Below, piece after piece: positions 7,650 to 16,012 of a stretch of 64,000 nt of DNA (the stretch's first letter is position 1; every line of letters begins with the position of its first letter). The stretch comes from Pseudoalteromonas lipolytica (GTDB lineage: Bacteria; Pseudomonadota; Gammaproteobacteria; Enterobacterales; Alteromonadaceae). The notes below the pieces were generated by a model. The model had not been told where the DNA came from. It saw nothing but the letters and a program-made list of their open reading frames with translations, and did not search any database. The DNA is taken from positions 1-64,000 of the forward strand of contig NZ_FPAZ01000017.1 of the NCBI RefSeq assembly GCF_900116435.1, in the 5' to 3' direction. The position numbers and the translations under genes were made by a program.

Positions 7650-7733
7650 AATGGACCTATAAATCGTTGAATAAGTACTCACCATCATACACTTTGCACT
7701 CAGAGGGGCAATAAAAACGTTGTCTTTCAGTAA

Positions 7734-7757
7734 GTAGCTCTGTCATTACAGAGCTAC
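7734..7757 (-). other. Stem-loop after fumC
   Basis: GTAGCTCTGT and ACAGAGCTAC form a perfect 10-bp stem with loop CATT, 20 bp beyond the fumC stop. There is no T-run on the minus-strand side, so it is at best a Rho-aided or RNA-stabilising hairpin. Confidence 0.5.
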
Positions 7758-7777
7758 ATTGTGTACAGGTTTAATTG

Positions 7778-9154
7778 CTATAAGCCACCTTTTGTAAGCT
7801 TTGCTGGGTCGAGCAATGTATTCAATTCTTCGCGTGAAATGTCAGTATGCTCAGCGGCAACATCAATAATAGGGCGACCTTCTTGATAGGCCAGTTTGGC
7901 AATTTTAGCGGCTTTCGTATAGCCGATCACCGGATTAAGTGCGGTGACTAAAATAGGGTTTTTAGCTAATGCTTTATCAACATTGTCTTGATTAACACTG
8001 AAACTGGCAATGGCTTTATCGGCAAGTGCCTCACTACTATTTGCCAACAGCTCAATGCTTTGCAGTATGTTTAATGCAATCACGGGTAACATCACGTTAA
8101 GCTCAAAATTACCGGCCTGACCTGCTACTGTAATGGTAGCATCGTTACCAATGACTTGCGCACTGACCATGGCGGCAGCTTCTGGGATCACAGGATTCAC
8201 TTTACCAGGCATGATCGATGAACCGGGCTGTAAAGCTTCTAATTCAATTTCACCTAGACCAGCAAGCGGACCTGAGTTCATCCAGCGTAAGTCATTGGCT
8301 ATTTTCATTTGCGCCACAGCTAAGACCTTGAGCTGTCCAGATAATGAAACAATGGCATCTTGTGAGCCAATGTTGTAAAAAAAGTTTTTACTTGGACTGA
8401 AACGGATACCTACGTTTTCGCTTAGGTGTTGGCAAAAAGTAGCAGAAAATGCAGGGTCTGCATTGATACCAGTACCAACCGCGGTGCCTCCTTGAGCCAG
8501 CTCGCAAACACGCTCAAGTGATTGGCGTATGCCTGTCATTGCGTTATCGATTTGGCATTGCCATGCTGAGAGTGTTTGCGCAAAACTGACGGGCATTGCA
8601 TCCATTAGGTGAGTACGCCCCGTTTTAATAATATGACCCACTTCAGCTTGTTTACTCTGTAAGCGTTGGCTCAGCTTGTCTAGTTTAGGAAATAACTCGT
8701 AAATAATATTAATTGCACTGCTGACGGCAATTGCAGTGGGGATCACATCATTAGAACTTTGCCCCATGTTGACGTCATCATTCGGGTGTACTGGCTCATT
8801 AGCAAGGGTCGTTGCCAGTGTGGCAATAACCTCGTTAGCATTCATGTTCGAGCTGGTGCCGGAGCCGGTTTGGAATACATCGACAGGAAACTGCGAAAAG
8901 TGCTTACCATCAATGATGGCTTGGCAGGCTTGTTCAATCGCATTCGCTTTTACTTGGCTCAAATGTCCTAGCGCTGCATTACTCTGCGCCGCTGCTTGCT
9001 TAATGTAGGCAAGGGCAGTAATAAATTGCTTTGGCATGGTCAAGCCGCTAATTTTAAAGTTGTTGATAGCACGTTGAGTTTGAGCTTGATACAAGGCATT
9101 TACGGGAACGTGTAGCTCACCCATACTATCTGATTCGGTTCTAAATTTGCTCAT
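7778..9154 (-). CDS. fumC: Class II fumarate hydratase FumC
   Basis: 458 aa, the usual length. It interconverts fumarate and malate in the TCA cycle without an iron-sulfur cluster. The fumarase/aspartase signature GSSIMPGKVNP is present, as are TGSGTSSNMNANEV and TGRTHLMDAMPV. I chose ATG 9154 (MSKFRTESDSMGE) because AGGAG lies at the right distance before it; a start two codons earlier is less likely. It follows the fagA-like gene by 8 bp, and the operon is headed by a Fur-type palindrome. Replacing iron-dependent fumarase during iron starvation is the established logic for fumC. Confidence 0.97.
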   Translation of the reverse strand: MSKFRTESDSMGELHVPVNALYQAQTQRAINNFKISGLTMPKQFITALAYIKQAAAQSNAALGHLSQVKANAIEQACQAIIDGKHFSQFPVDVFQTGSGTSSNMNANEVIATLATTLANEPVHPNDDVNMGQSSNDVIPTAIAVSSAINIIYELFPKLDKLSQRLQSKQAEVGHIIKTGRTHLMDAMPVSFAQTLSAWQCQIDNAMTGIRQSLERVCELAQGGTAVGTGINADPAFSATFCQHLSENVGIRFSPSKNFFYNIGSQDAIVSLSGQLKVLAVAQMKIANDLRWMNSGPLAGLGEIELEALQPGSSIMPGKVNPVIPEAAAMVSAQVIGNDATITVAGQAGNFELNVMLPVIALNILQSIELLANSSEALADKAIASFSVNQDNVDKALAKNPILVTALNPVIGYTKAAKIAKLAYQEGRPIIDVAAEHTDISREELNTLLDPAKLTKGGL

Positions 9155-9162
9155 AAACACTC

Positions 9163-9528
9163 CTAAATAGGGTTAAACTCTTGACTTAGAACGCAGGCTT
9201 CTCGCTCTAAGCAAAAATATTTTTCAATACAGTTATGAGTTTTGTAGTAACGCTTTAACGCGAGCTGCGGTTTGTAGAGTTGAGCTAAACATTGCTTACG
9301 AATAGCATTGTGAACTAGAGAATCGCACATTTTCTCAAGTAGTTCATGAAACGTACGCCTTAAATACAATTCTTGTAAAATAAAGCTTTGATGTTTTTCG
9401 TAATAGCGTGCGATGTTTAATCCCGCTTCAATATAGCCCGCAACCAACGCTGGAGCATGAAGCCCCGGTCTTTGACAAACACATTTCATTTGCCGCTGAT
9501 AATTGAGCATAGCATTGTGAGAGTACAT
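9163..9528 (-). CDS. FagA-like protein upstream of fumC
   Basis: 121 aa from the first ATG, rich in Cys, His, Tyr and Leu. In Pseudomonas a small gene of similar size, fagA, precedes fumC in a Fur-repressed operon; position, size and the Fur-type palindrome support the same role here. Sequence similarity is not verified. The ATG at 9528 lies only 3 bp from the palindrome and lacks a ribosome site, so internal ATGs at 9510 or 9489 are realistic starts. The role is unknown even in Pseudomonas, but the gene is considered iron-starvation induced. Confidence 0.65.
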   Translation of the reverse strand: MYSHNAMLNYQRQMKCVCQRPGLHAPALVAGYIEAGLNIARYYEKHQSFILQELYLRRTFHELLEKMCDSLVHNAIRKQCLAQLYKPQLALKRYYKTHNCIEKYFCLEREACVLSQEFNPI

Positions 9529-9531
9529 AAG

Positions 9532-9582
9532 AAAACCGATTAGCTGTAATGATAACTATTATCATTACAGCTAATCGGTTTT
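9532..9582 (-). promoter_or_regulatory. Fur box inside a perfect 24-bp inverted repeat
   Basis: Bases 9532-9555 are the exact reverse complement of 9559-9582, separated by 3 bases. The centre AATGATAACTATTATCATT closely resembles the Fur consensus GATAATGATAATCATTATC. On the minus strand TTGCAC and TAATGA/GATAAT around it could be promoter elements, so Fur would block transcription of the fagA-like gene and fumC. The extra arms beyond the 19-bp Fur box are not needed for Fur binding and could also form an RNA hairpin ending the upstream 64-aa gene. Confidence 0.8.
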
Positions 9583-9634
9583 AGTGCAAGTCTTATATAA
9601 CGGTGTTAAGACTGAATAGATTAACTGCAGAGGT

Positions 9635-9829
9635 TTAATTATAACCAAGAATAAAAATCTGGTCTGTTTCATGTTTTTTCGGCGCCTGTACATTTTCTTT
9701 ATTGCATTGAGAAAGAAGATCAATCACGGTTGCTCTGTCATCACAACTTGTTAAGGCGGCTTTTTCGCTTTCTGCACGCTCGCTCGCGGCAATGGCTGCA
9801 TCGACAGCAGTGTAAGGTGAGATATACAT
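9635..9829 (-). CDS. Small hypothetical protein
   Basis: 64 aa, no signal peptide or membrane helix. The first 30 residues are Ala/Ser/Glu-rich, the middle has two Cys (TSCDDRATV, LLSQCNKEN), and the end is KHETDQIFILGYN. A strong AGGAG lies 8 nt before the ATG, which is the main reason for accepting it. It is upstream of the Fur palindrome and the fagA-fumC operon in the same direction. No family recognised. Confidence 0.65.
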   Translation of the reverse strand: MYISPYTAVDAAIAASERAESEKAALTSCDDRATVIDLLSQCNKENVQAPKKHETDQIFILGYN

Positions 9830-10012
9830 TATATTGCTCCTATTGGTTTGCTCATTACTGAATTTGCATAAGCTATACCAATCATGTTTATAAAATATAA
9901 TCCTTTGAATTAAATGAATTTAAATTATTTTTAATGCAATAGAGCGCGACATTATTGTGGATTTTTGCTTTACTGTTGTGCATTAATTACCAAACATGGT
10001 GCAAAAACTGGT

Positions 10013-10603
10013 ATGGAAAAACCATTCTCTCAAGCCTGTGAAAATAACAAATCACCCATTCTTCACGTATTAAAAGACTTTTTTGCCGATGTAGAAAATG
10101 TACTCGAAATTGGCTCAGGTACAGGGCAACATAGTGTGCACTTTGCCAAGCATTTAACGCATTTGCAGTGGCTATGCAGCGATCGTGAGGTGAATCACTT
10201 AGGTATTTTACAATGGCATCAGGAAGCATCGTTAGCTAACTTGCATGCCCCTTTGTCACTAGATTTACAGTATGCTTGGCCTGTTGATAGCGTGAACGCA
10301 ATCTATACCGCCAATACACTGCATATTATTAGCTGGCCGCTGGTTGAGCGTTTCTTTCAAGGGGTTGAAAAGCATTTAGCCCACCAAGGAAAGTTATGTA
10401 TTTATGGGCCATTTAAATACCAAGGCAATTATACAAGTGCCAGTAACGCTGAATTTGATACCTTTTTAAAGCAACAAGATGCAAACAGTGCAATACGTGA
10501 TTTTGAAGCTATTTGCCAACTTGCAGAGCAGGCAGGCTTAACGTTTGTTGAAGATGTACAAATGCCAGCTAACAACCAATTACTGCTGTTTAAACGGCAG
10601 TAG
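10013..10603 (+). CDS. DUF938 family SAM-dependent methyltransferase-like protein
   Basis: 196 aa from ATG 10013, chosen because MEKPFSQACENNKSPIL is the characteristic start of DUF938 proteins; a 16-codon upstream extension looks spurious. The SAM-binding motif VLEIGSGTGQHSVHFA is clear, followed by CSDRE and IYTANTLHIISW. DUF938 proteins are predicted class I methyltransferases with unknown substrate, related to eukaryotic METTL26. Its 3' end overlaps the convergent gene by 24 bp. Confidence 0.88.
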   Translation: MEKPFSQACENNKSPILHVLKDFFADVENVLEIGSGTGQHSVHFAKHLTHLQWLCSDREVNHLGILQWHQEASLANLHAPLSLDLQYAWPVDSVNAIYTANTLHIISWPLVERFFQGVEKHLAHQGKLCIYGPFKYQGNYTSASNAEFDTFLKQQDANSAIRDFEAICQLAEQAGLTFVEDVQMPANNQLLLFKRQ

Positions 10604-11719
10604 GGTATCGCACTGTGCTTTATAGAGTGCCATGTGTTGGCGCTCTCTGGCGATAAAATCGTTGATAGCCGCAGCAAAATCAGGCTGTTGAATATGGTGT
10701 ACTGAGTAAGTGTAAACGGGCTGAAACCCTCGGCTTATCTTATGCTCACCTTGTGCTCCAGAGTGAAACTGTTTTAGCTTATTGGCAATGCAGTATTCAA
10801 TCCCTTGGTAATAACACAGCTCAAAATGCAGGCTGTCGATTTCATCATTGGCGCCCCAGTAGCGACCATACAGACACTGTTTATCTTTAAAGCTTAAAGT
10901 CGCAGCGATAACTTCATCAGCCTGTTTAGCAAGCATCAATACTAACTGTGTGGGCATTGTATCTCGTAGTCGTTGAAAAAACGCATTATTTAAATAACCT
11001 GTGTGACCTGAGCGTTTAATATAAGTTTGGCTATAAAAGTGGCTAAAGAGCTGCATGTCCTGAGCGCTTATAGTGTTACCTTCTCGCCACTCGATGGTTA
11101 TGTGTTGTTGAGTGATTTTGGCACGCTCTTTTTTTATCGACTTTCGCTTGCGTGCTGTCAGTGAGTCTAAAAAATCATCAAAGTGAGAGTATGCTTGATT
11201 AAACCATTGAAACTGGACGCCTTGACGTAGCATAACAGCATCGCTTTTTAGTGATTCAGCCTGTTGCTGGTGGCAAAAGTTGATATGCCAGCCCGACCAT
11301 TGCCTATCGTGCGCAGTATTTGTTAATACTTGCGTTAAATAATTATAAACACTGTCTGGATTGGGGTGGTTAATGCTCAGTCTTTGACCTTCAATGGGGG
11401 TAAAAGGCACGGCAGATAACCATTTGGGGTAGTAATCTAAACCATGTTGTTGATACGCCTCTGCCCATGCCCAGTCAAACACATATTCACCGTAAGAGTG
11501 ATACTTTATATACCCGGGTAGTAGAGCAACGATATGTTTTTGCTGGTAAATTGCCAGGTGCATTGGTTGCCAACCTGTGTTTTTACTCACGCAGCCACTG
11601 TGCTCAAGCGCAGCTAAAAAAGCATGATCGGTAAAGGGGGTATCATGAAAAAAACGCTGCCAAATTGTCGTATCAATATCCGTTATTTGATTAAACCAAC
11701 TGTGATTAAATTGGCTCAT
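10580..11719 (-). CDS. FemAB/GNAT-like protein of the COG3146 (DUF482) family
   Basis: 379 aa, cytosolic. The segments WQPMHLAIYQQ, YGEYVFDWAWAEAY, LTARKRKSIKKERAKI and GAQGEHKISRGFQPVYTYS are typical of COG3146, sometimes named peptidogalycan biosynthesis or FemAB-like acyltransferase. The fold is GNAT-like; substrate unknown. Its start overlaps the stop of the esterase-like gene (ATGA), so both form one transcription and translation unit. Confidence 0.85.
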   Translation of the reverse strand: MSQFNHSWFNQITDIDTTIWQRFFHDTPFTDHAFLAALEHSGCVSKNTGWQPMHLAIYQQKHIVALLPGYIKYHSYGEYVFDWAWAEAYQQHGLDYYPKWLSAVPFTPIEGQRLSINHPNPDSVYNYLTQVLTNTAHDRQWSGWHINFCHQQQAESLKSDAVMLRQGVQFQWFNQAYSHFDDFLDSLTARKRKSIKKERAKITQQHITIEWREGNTISAQDMQLFSHFYSQTYIKRSGHTGYLNNAFFQRLRDTMPTQLVLMLAKQADEVIAATLSFKDKQCLYGRYWGANDEIDSLHFELCYYQGIEYCIANKLKQFHSGAQGEHKISRGFQPVYTYSVHHIQQPDFAAAINDFIARERQHMALYKAQCDTLLPFKQQ

Positions 11720-13086
11720 TGTTCAGAGGCTCTTTCAACGTCTTTAATAAAGTCTGTGATGTGCAAGCTGAGCTTATCGAAATATGGATTGAAGGTGAGT
11801 CTTGCAAATGGCTTATACTTCGCTAAATTCTCTGCTGTGCGCTCACCAATAACAATTTCAGGCTGATATTTACAGGCTTTGTATAGGGTATCGTCATCTA
11901 AATAACTGCCACAATTTCGATAGCGGGCAGTGCGGCCATAGTGTGGATTGCTTGGTTTATTAACGATACCAATATGTGACATGCCTTGAATATTTTTACA
12001 GTCTTCGGTGTCGCAGTCATCGCTAATTATCGGGTAATCGGCAGGAAAACTATTGGGTATATTTTTATCATCACCGTAATAAACAAGACGATTAAGTTGG
12101 CTGTTTTTATGAGTTTTGGGATTGTGTAGCTTAGCTAATAATTTAAACGTTACTTGATTATCAATCGTGGTATCAACATCGCTAAAGGTGCTAAAAAAAG
12201 CAACATCAGGTAGTGAACGGTGTTTTAGTTTATCTAAGCTGATGCGCTTCATGGCTTCATAGCTGGCTGATGCGGCATTAAATGGAAAGGACTCATATTT
12301 TGCAAAATCGAGATCGGCATCTTTATCTATCCAGTTTATAAAGGGTATCGCGTCAACCCACTTGGCTAGCCAGCCATTTTTATTATGGGGCTCAGTCGCG
12401 GGTGAAAACAGCATCGCGCCGATAATGTGTTTATCAACGGGACCTTGGGTTAAATAATCAATGATCATTGCTGCACCTGTTGAATACCCCCCTAAAATGA
12501 CCTGATCAAAATCTTTTAACGTGCGCTCAATAGCGTAAGTGCTCGCCTTGTTCCAGTCGTTGGCATTAATCTCTTTGAGTGCTCCTGGTGCTGTACCGTG
12601 CCCTGGTAATAACAGGGTACGTACCGTGTAACCTTGTTGATAATACACTTGAGCTAGATCATGGTAGGTAAAAGGTGAGTCGGTTAAGCCATGGATTAAT
12701 AGCACTGCCTTACGGCTCTGTTTTTGTGTTAACTCAAAGGGGCTGATTAAATCTGCTACTGTTGCATTTGCAGGGCGTGATCCTTGCGCAACGAGTTGCT
12801 TATAGGTGTCTGTATAGACTGGGCAAGGCAGCGTTGCGCGGGGATTTTCGCTGCTAATTTCAAGGTAAGCAGCTGTAAGGTAGTCACTATACGCTTGCTC
12901 GGTGTTATAACTAAAGGTGCTGTGTGAGCGAGGAAGAGGTTCTCTGAAAAGCCCTTCCCGCTTACTTTTCATCATGAGATTTTCATCTTCCAGTTGGGTT
13001 AAACACGTTTCTTGCTGTGCCTGTAATGGGGGGCTGCCGAGTCCAAAAAGAATGAGAATAAAGGCAACTAAGTTGATGAATTTCAT
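11716..13086 (-). CDS. Secreted alpha/beta-hydrolase (esterase/lipase-like)
   Basis: 456 aa with an N-terminal signal peptide (hydrophobic core to about residue 23, ending LQAQQ). VLLIHGLTDSPFTYHDLA gives the oxyanion region and GGYSTGAAM the nucleophile elbow with Ser202. TLLLPGHGTAPG is also characteristic. A catalytic His is likely in GMSHIGIV and an Asp earlier. Several Cys near the C-terminus (DDCDTEDCKN) suggest disulfides. Natural substrate unknown; a periplasmic or extracellular esterase is the safest call. Confidence 0.85.
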   Translation of the reverse strand: MKFINLVAFILILFGLGSPPLQAQQETCLTQLEDENLMMKSKREGLFREPLPRSHSTFSYNTEQAYSDYLTAAYLEISSENPRATLPCPVYTDTYKQLVAQGSRPANATVADLISPFELTQKQSRKAVLLIHGLTDSPFTYHDLAQVYYQQGYTVRTLLLPGHGTAPGALKEINANDWNKASTYAIERTLKDFDQVILGGYSTGAAMIIDYLTQGPVDKHIIGAMLFSPATEPHNKNGWLAKWVDAIPFINWIDKDADLDFAKYESFPFNAASASYEAMKRISLDKLKHRSLPDVAFFSTFSDVDTTIDNQVTFKLLAKLHNPKTHKNSQLNRLVYYGDDKNIPNSFPADYPIISDDCDTEDCKNIQGMSHIGIVNKPSNPHYGRTARYRNCGSYLDDDTLYKACKYQPEIVIGERTAENLAKYKPFARLTFNPYFDKLSLHITDFIKDVERASEQ

Positions 13087-13149
13087 TGTATAAGAGTCCT
13101 TTTAAGTATTCAGCTTATCGCGTTATTGTCGTATTGCAAGTACGCAGCG

Positions 13150-13611
13150 TCACGCTAAAGGTAAATGGCGTTTAGTGAATGCTTGCTTTAATACCACCGT
13201 CGATTCGATATTGGCAATACAATTGATACTGCCTAATTTATGTTTTACAAAACTTTCGTAGCTTTCTAAGTCAGCGGCAATTATTTTTAATAAATAATCA
13301 TAGCTGCCTGAAATAACCGAGCATTCCAGTACGTGTTCAAGCTTTTCCACTTGCTGTTCAAACTGCTCCGCAGCAGCAACCGAGTTTTGATTTAAGCGTA
13401 CAAACGCATAAACAGAGACATTTAAGTCAACCGCTTTGGGGTTAATTGCAGCATGATAACCACTAATCACATTACTTGATTCAAGCTTCTTAATTCGGCG
13501 CAGGCAAGGAGTGTCAGAGAGGCTGACTGATTGAGCAAGCTCAGACACAGATGTACGTGCATTATCTTGTAGTGCGTTGAGTAATTGTTGGTCTTTTTTG
13601 TCTAGTTTCAT
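13150..13611 (-). CDS. Lrp/AsnC family regulator, probably of the adjacent tryptophan-catabolism-like genes
   Basis: 153 aa from ATG 13611; a GTG seven codons upstream is possible but gives an atypical extension. The N-terminal HTH (KKDQQLLNALQDNARTS, CLRRIKKLE) and the C-terminal RAM ligand domain (YAFVRLNQNS, VISGSYDYLLKI) are complete. It is divergent from the PrnB-like/kynureninase-like pair. In several proteobacteria an Lrp-type protein (KynR) activates the kynurenine genes in response to kynurenine, which makes the same job plausible here. Confidence 0.9.
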   Translation of the reverse strand: MKLDKKDQQLLNALQDNARTSVSELAQSVSLSDTPCLRRIKKLESSNVISGYHAAINPKAVDLNVSVYAFVRLNQNSVAAAEQFEQQVEKLEHVLECSVISGSYDYLLKIIAADLESYESFVKHKLGSINCIANIESTVVLKQAFTKRHLPLA

Positions 13612-13724
13612 TTCTATTTGAGTGATTTTCACTAATTATCGCAAATTCTAGCTTATATTTTAGCGATTAGCACTCAGTGAACTCTGTTAACATTATCGCA
13701 ATATATTTATTTTGGAGTAAGCCT

Positions 13725-14894
13725 GTGACTGAGAACACCAAGGCATTTGATAGCTGGCTGCGTACCCGATTTGTTGAGATCAATAGCGAACTAGAAAAAC
13801 TATATTGGCAACAAGACGATAAAGCGAATGTAGAAGGCGTTGGCGAACACCTTAAACACCAGTTAGAGCAGGAAGGGAATGAGCATATTCGTGCCTTATT
13901 AGCAGAAGGCAATACCGACGAAGGCTTTGATAATGCCTTTGATTTATTAGGCAATGTTGGCTTATTTATGGCTGCATGTCGTCGCCATGAAATTACTGAA
14001 CCCTCACGCGAAACCACTTCTCCCTTGGTTGATGCGTCGGCACTTGCTATGCACATTGGCGCATCCATTGGTGTTACACCACGCTTTGCGACTGCTCATT
14101 TAACCACCCACAATAAAGCGGTTGATGGTCTTTATAAGCGCTTTACAAATCTTGAAGATGAAAAAGTCTTTGTTGATTACAACACCAAAGGAATTTTGGC
14201 TTACAAACGTGCGGCAGATGCGTTACTAAAAATTCAACCATTAGGAATTTCGCACCCAATTGCCGCTGATTTATTGGCTGTAGCCAAACATGCATTACTG
14301 GATGTCATCGAGTCAAATAATGCGCTGTATAACAAACTCGATACTGATCGTTTCTTTTACTGTGTGCGCCCTTATTACAAACCCTATCGCGTAGGGAAAG
14401 AGGTTTATCGTGGTGCAAATGCCGGTGATTTTGCAGGCATTAATGTGATTGATATGTTGCTTGGACTTTGTTTTGCTAACGAGCCAAGCTATTCGCAAAT
14501 GCTGGTGGATAAATTTTTATACATGATGCCAGAAGATCAGCAAATATTGCGTGAAAGCATGCGGATGACGAGTATCATGGATGACTTTTTAGCCGCAGAA
14601 ACTGAACGAGATAGTGAATGGCTGCAAACAAACTTAAAGTTATTTATTCAAGTTTGTAAATTGCATGGTGACACAGCAATCGGTCATCATAATCAACTCG
14701 TGAGTAAGTACATTGCACAGCCATCACAAAAAATGCAGCAACAACATATGGATAAAGTCACGGCGAGTGGGCCACCGTTACATGTGTTGCTTAACTCTCT
14801 TGAGCAATTACGTGATCGCCGAGCCGCAGCAAAACGCGACGATATCCGCACTCGCTACGATGATTTAACTAAGCTAAAACAGTGGATTAAGTAA
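13725..14894 (+). CDS. PrnB/DUF1864-like protein of the indoleamine/tryptophan 2,3-dioxygenase superfamily
   Basis: 389 aa from GTG 13725, chosen because GGAG lies 7 nt before it; an upstream start adds 16 atypical residues. Long helices, a His-containing AIGHHNQLVSKYI segment near residue 325 that could hold the haem ligand, and RPYYKPYRVGKEVYRGANAG fit PrnB-type proteins (DUF1864). PrnB rearranges 7-chlorotryptophan in pyrrolnitrin synthesis and has an IDO/TDO fold. Here no halogenase is present; coupling to a kynureninase-like gene (TAATG overlap) suggests an indole-ring-cleaving step. Substrate is inferred. Confidence 0.75.
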   Translation: MTENTKAFDSWLRTRFVEINSELEKLYWQQDDKANVEGVGEHLKHQLEQEGNEHIRALLAEGNTDEGFDNAFDLLGNVGLFMAACRRHEITEPSRETTSPLVDASALAMHIGASIGVTPRFATAHLTTHNKAVDGLYKRFTNLEDEKVFVDYNTKGILAYKRAADALLKIQPLGISHPIAADLLAVAKHALLDVIESNNALYNKLDTDRFFYCVRPYYKPYRVGKEVYRGANAGDFAGINVIDMLLGLCFANEPSYSQMLVDKFLYMMPEDQQILRESMRMTSIMDDFLAAETERDSEWLQTNLKLFIQVCKLHGDTAIGHHNQLVSKYIAQPSQKMQQQHMDKVTASGPPLHVLLNSLEQLRDRRAAAKRDDIRTRYDDLTKLKQWIK

Positions 14895-16012
14895 TGCGTA
14901 AACATGACTTTATACTCGCCCCAGGAAGCTATTTATTAAATCATTCTGTGGGCCGCGCTTTAAAATCGGCAGAGCCGTATTTTCATGAGCATTTTTTTGC
15001 CGCTTGGCAAAATGAAAATAAAGAGCCTTGGCAGCAATGGTTACACGGCGTTGAGGCATTTACATCAAGCTTAGCGCGGCTGTTTAATTCGGATGCAGAG
15101 CTATTTTGCCCACAAGTGAATTTATCGAGTGGCTTAACAAAGTTAGTGATGTCGCATCCGCGTTTGCAACAGACAAACTGCACAGTATTAATGGCAGAAA
15201 GTGATTTTCCTAGCATGGGATTTGCGATGCAAAAAGCGCTCCCTGCATGCGCTGAAATTGTGTTTATTGGCGCTGATGAGGATTTAACCGATGCTCAGGT
15301 TTGGCAATCATATTTGGCTAAGCAAGCGTTCGATTTAGTGTTTGTGAGTCATGTGTATTCAAATACTGGCCAGCAAGCTCCGATTGCTGAAATCATTCAA
15401 ATTGCAAAGCAATCCAATACGCTAAGCCTGATAGATATCGCTCAGTCGGCAGGTATTTTAGAGGTGGATTTAACAGCACTTGACCCCGATTTTATGCTTG
15501 GCTCGAGTGTTAAGTGGTTGTGCGGTGGCCCAGGTGCTGCTTATTTGTGGGTCAATCGTCATCAACTTGCATTGTGTCAGCCAAAAGATGTTGGTTGGTT
15601 CTCTCATCAAAATCCATTTGAGTTTGATATCAAGCATTTTACTTATCATCATACGGCACTGCGTTTTTGGGGAGGAACGCCATCAGTCGCACCGTGTATT
15701 TTAGCTGCGCATAGTATTCGCTACTTTGCCGATTTAGGCATTGATAAAGTACGCGCCCATAACTTAGCAATGCTTGCTACGTTGCATGCTGAGCTGAGTG
15801 AATATATGCGTTCGCCAAGTGCAGCAGATAAATGCTCCGGCACGGCAATCATGCATTTTGGTCGTCAACAACAGGCGGTTAAAGCGGCGTTGCATGAGGC
15901 TAATATCGCTGTTGATGAACGTCATTTAGGGCTAAGGGTCTCAGCCCATGTTTATAATGACGACAATGATATAAATGACTTTATTAAGACTGTGAAAAGC
16001 GTTTTAGATTAA
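14894..16012 (+). CDS. Kynureninase-like class V aminotransferase-fold enzyme
   Basis: 372 aa. The PLP lysine is Lys207 in GSSVKWLCGGPGAAYLWV, a strong kynureninase-type signature. LIDIAQSAGILEVDL contains the PLP-contacting Asp and DVGWFSHQNPFEFD and RFWGGTPSVAP match the kynureninase substrate region. It is somewhat shorter than typical KynU (about 410-420). Kynureninase cleaves kynurenine to anthranilate and alanine. No formamidase is visible nearby, so N-formylkynurenine would have to be handled elsewhere or the substrate differs. Its stop overlaps the convergent gene by 29 bp. Confidence 0.85.
   Translation: MRKHDFILAPGSYLLNHSVGRALKSAEPYFHEHFFAAWQNENKEPWQQWLHGVEAFTSSLARLFNSDAELFCPQVNLSSGLTKLVMSHPRLQQTNCTVLMAESDFPSMGFAMQKALPACAEIVFIGADEDLTDAQVWQSYLAKQAFDLVFVSHVYSNTGQQAPIAEIIQIAKQSNTLSLIDIAQSAGILEVDLTALDPDFMLGSSVKWLCGGPGAAYLWVNRHQLALCQPKDVGWFSHQNPFEFDIKHFTYHHTALRFWGGTPSVAPCILAAHSIRYFADLGIDKVRAHNLAMLATLHAELSEYMRSPSAADKCSGTAIMHFGRQQQAVKAALHEANIAVDERHLGLRVSAHVYNDDNDINDFIKTVKSVLD

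Noticed and set aside
9888..9905. ATACCAATC near 9896 as another MITE end
   Set aside because: Only nine bases match and no second inverted end is found nearby.
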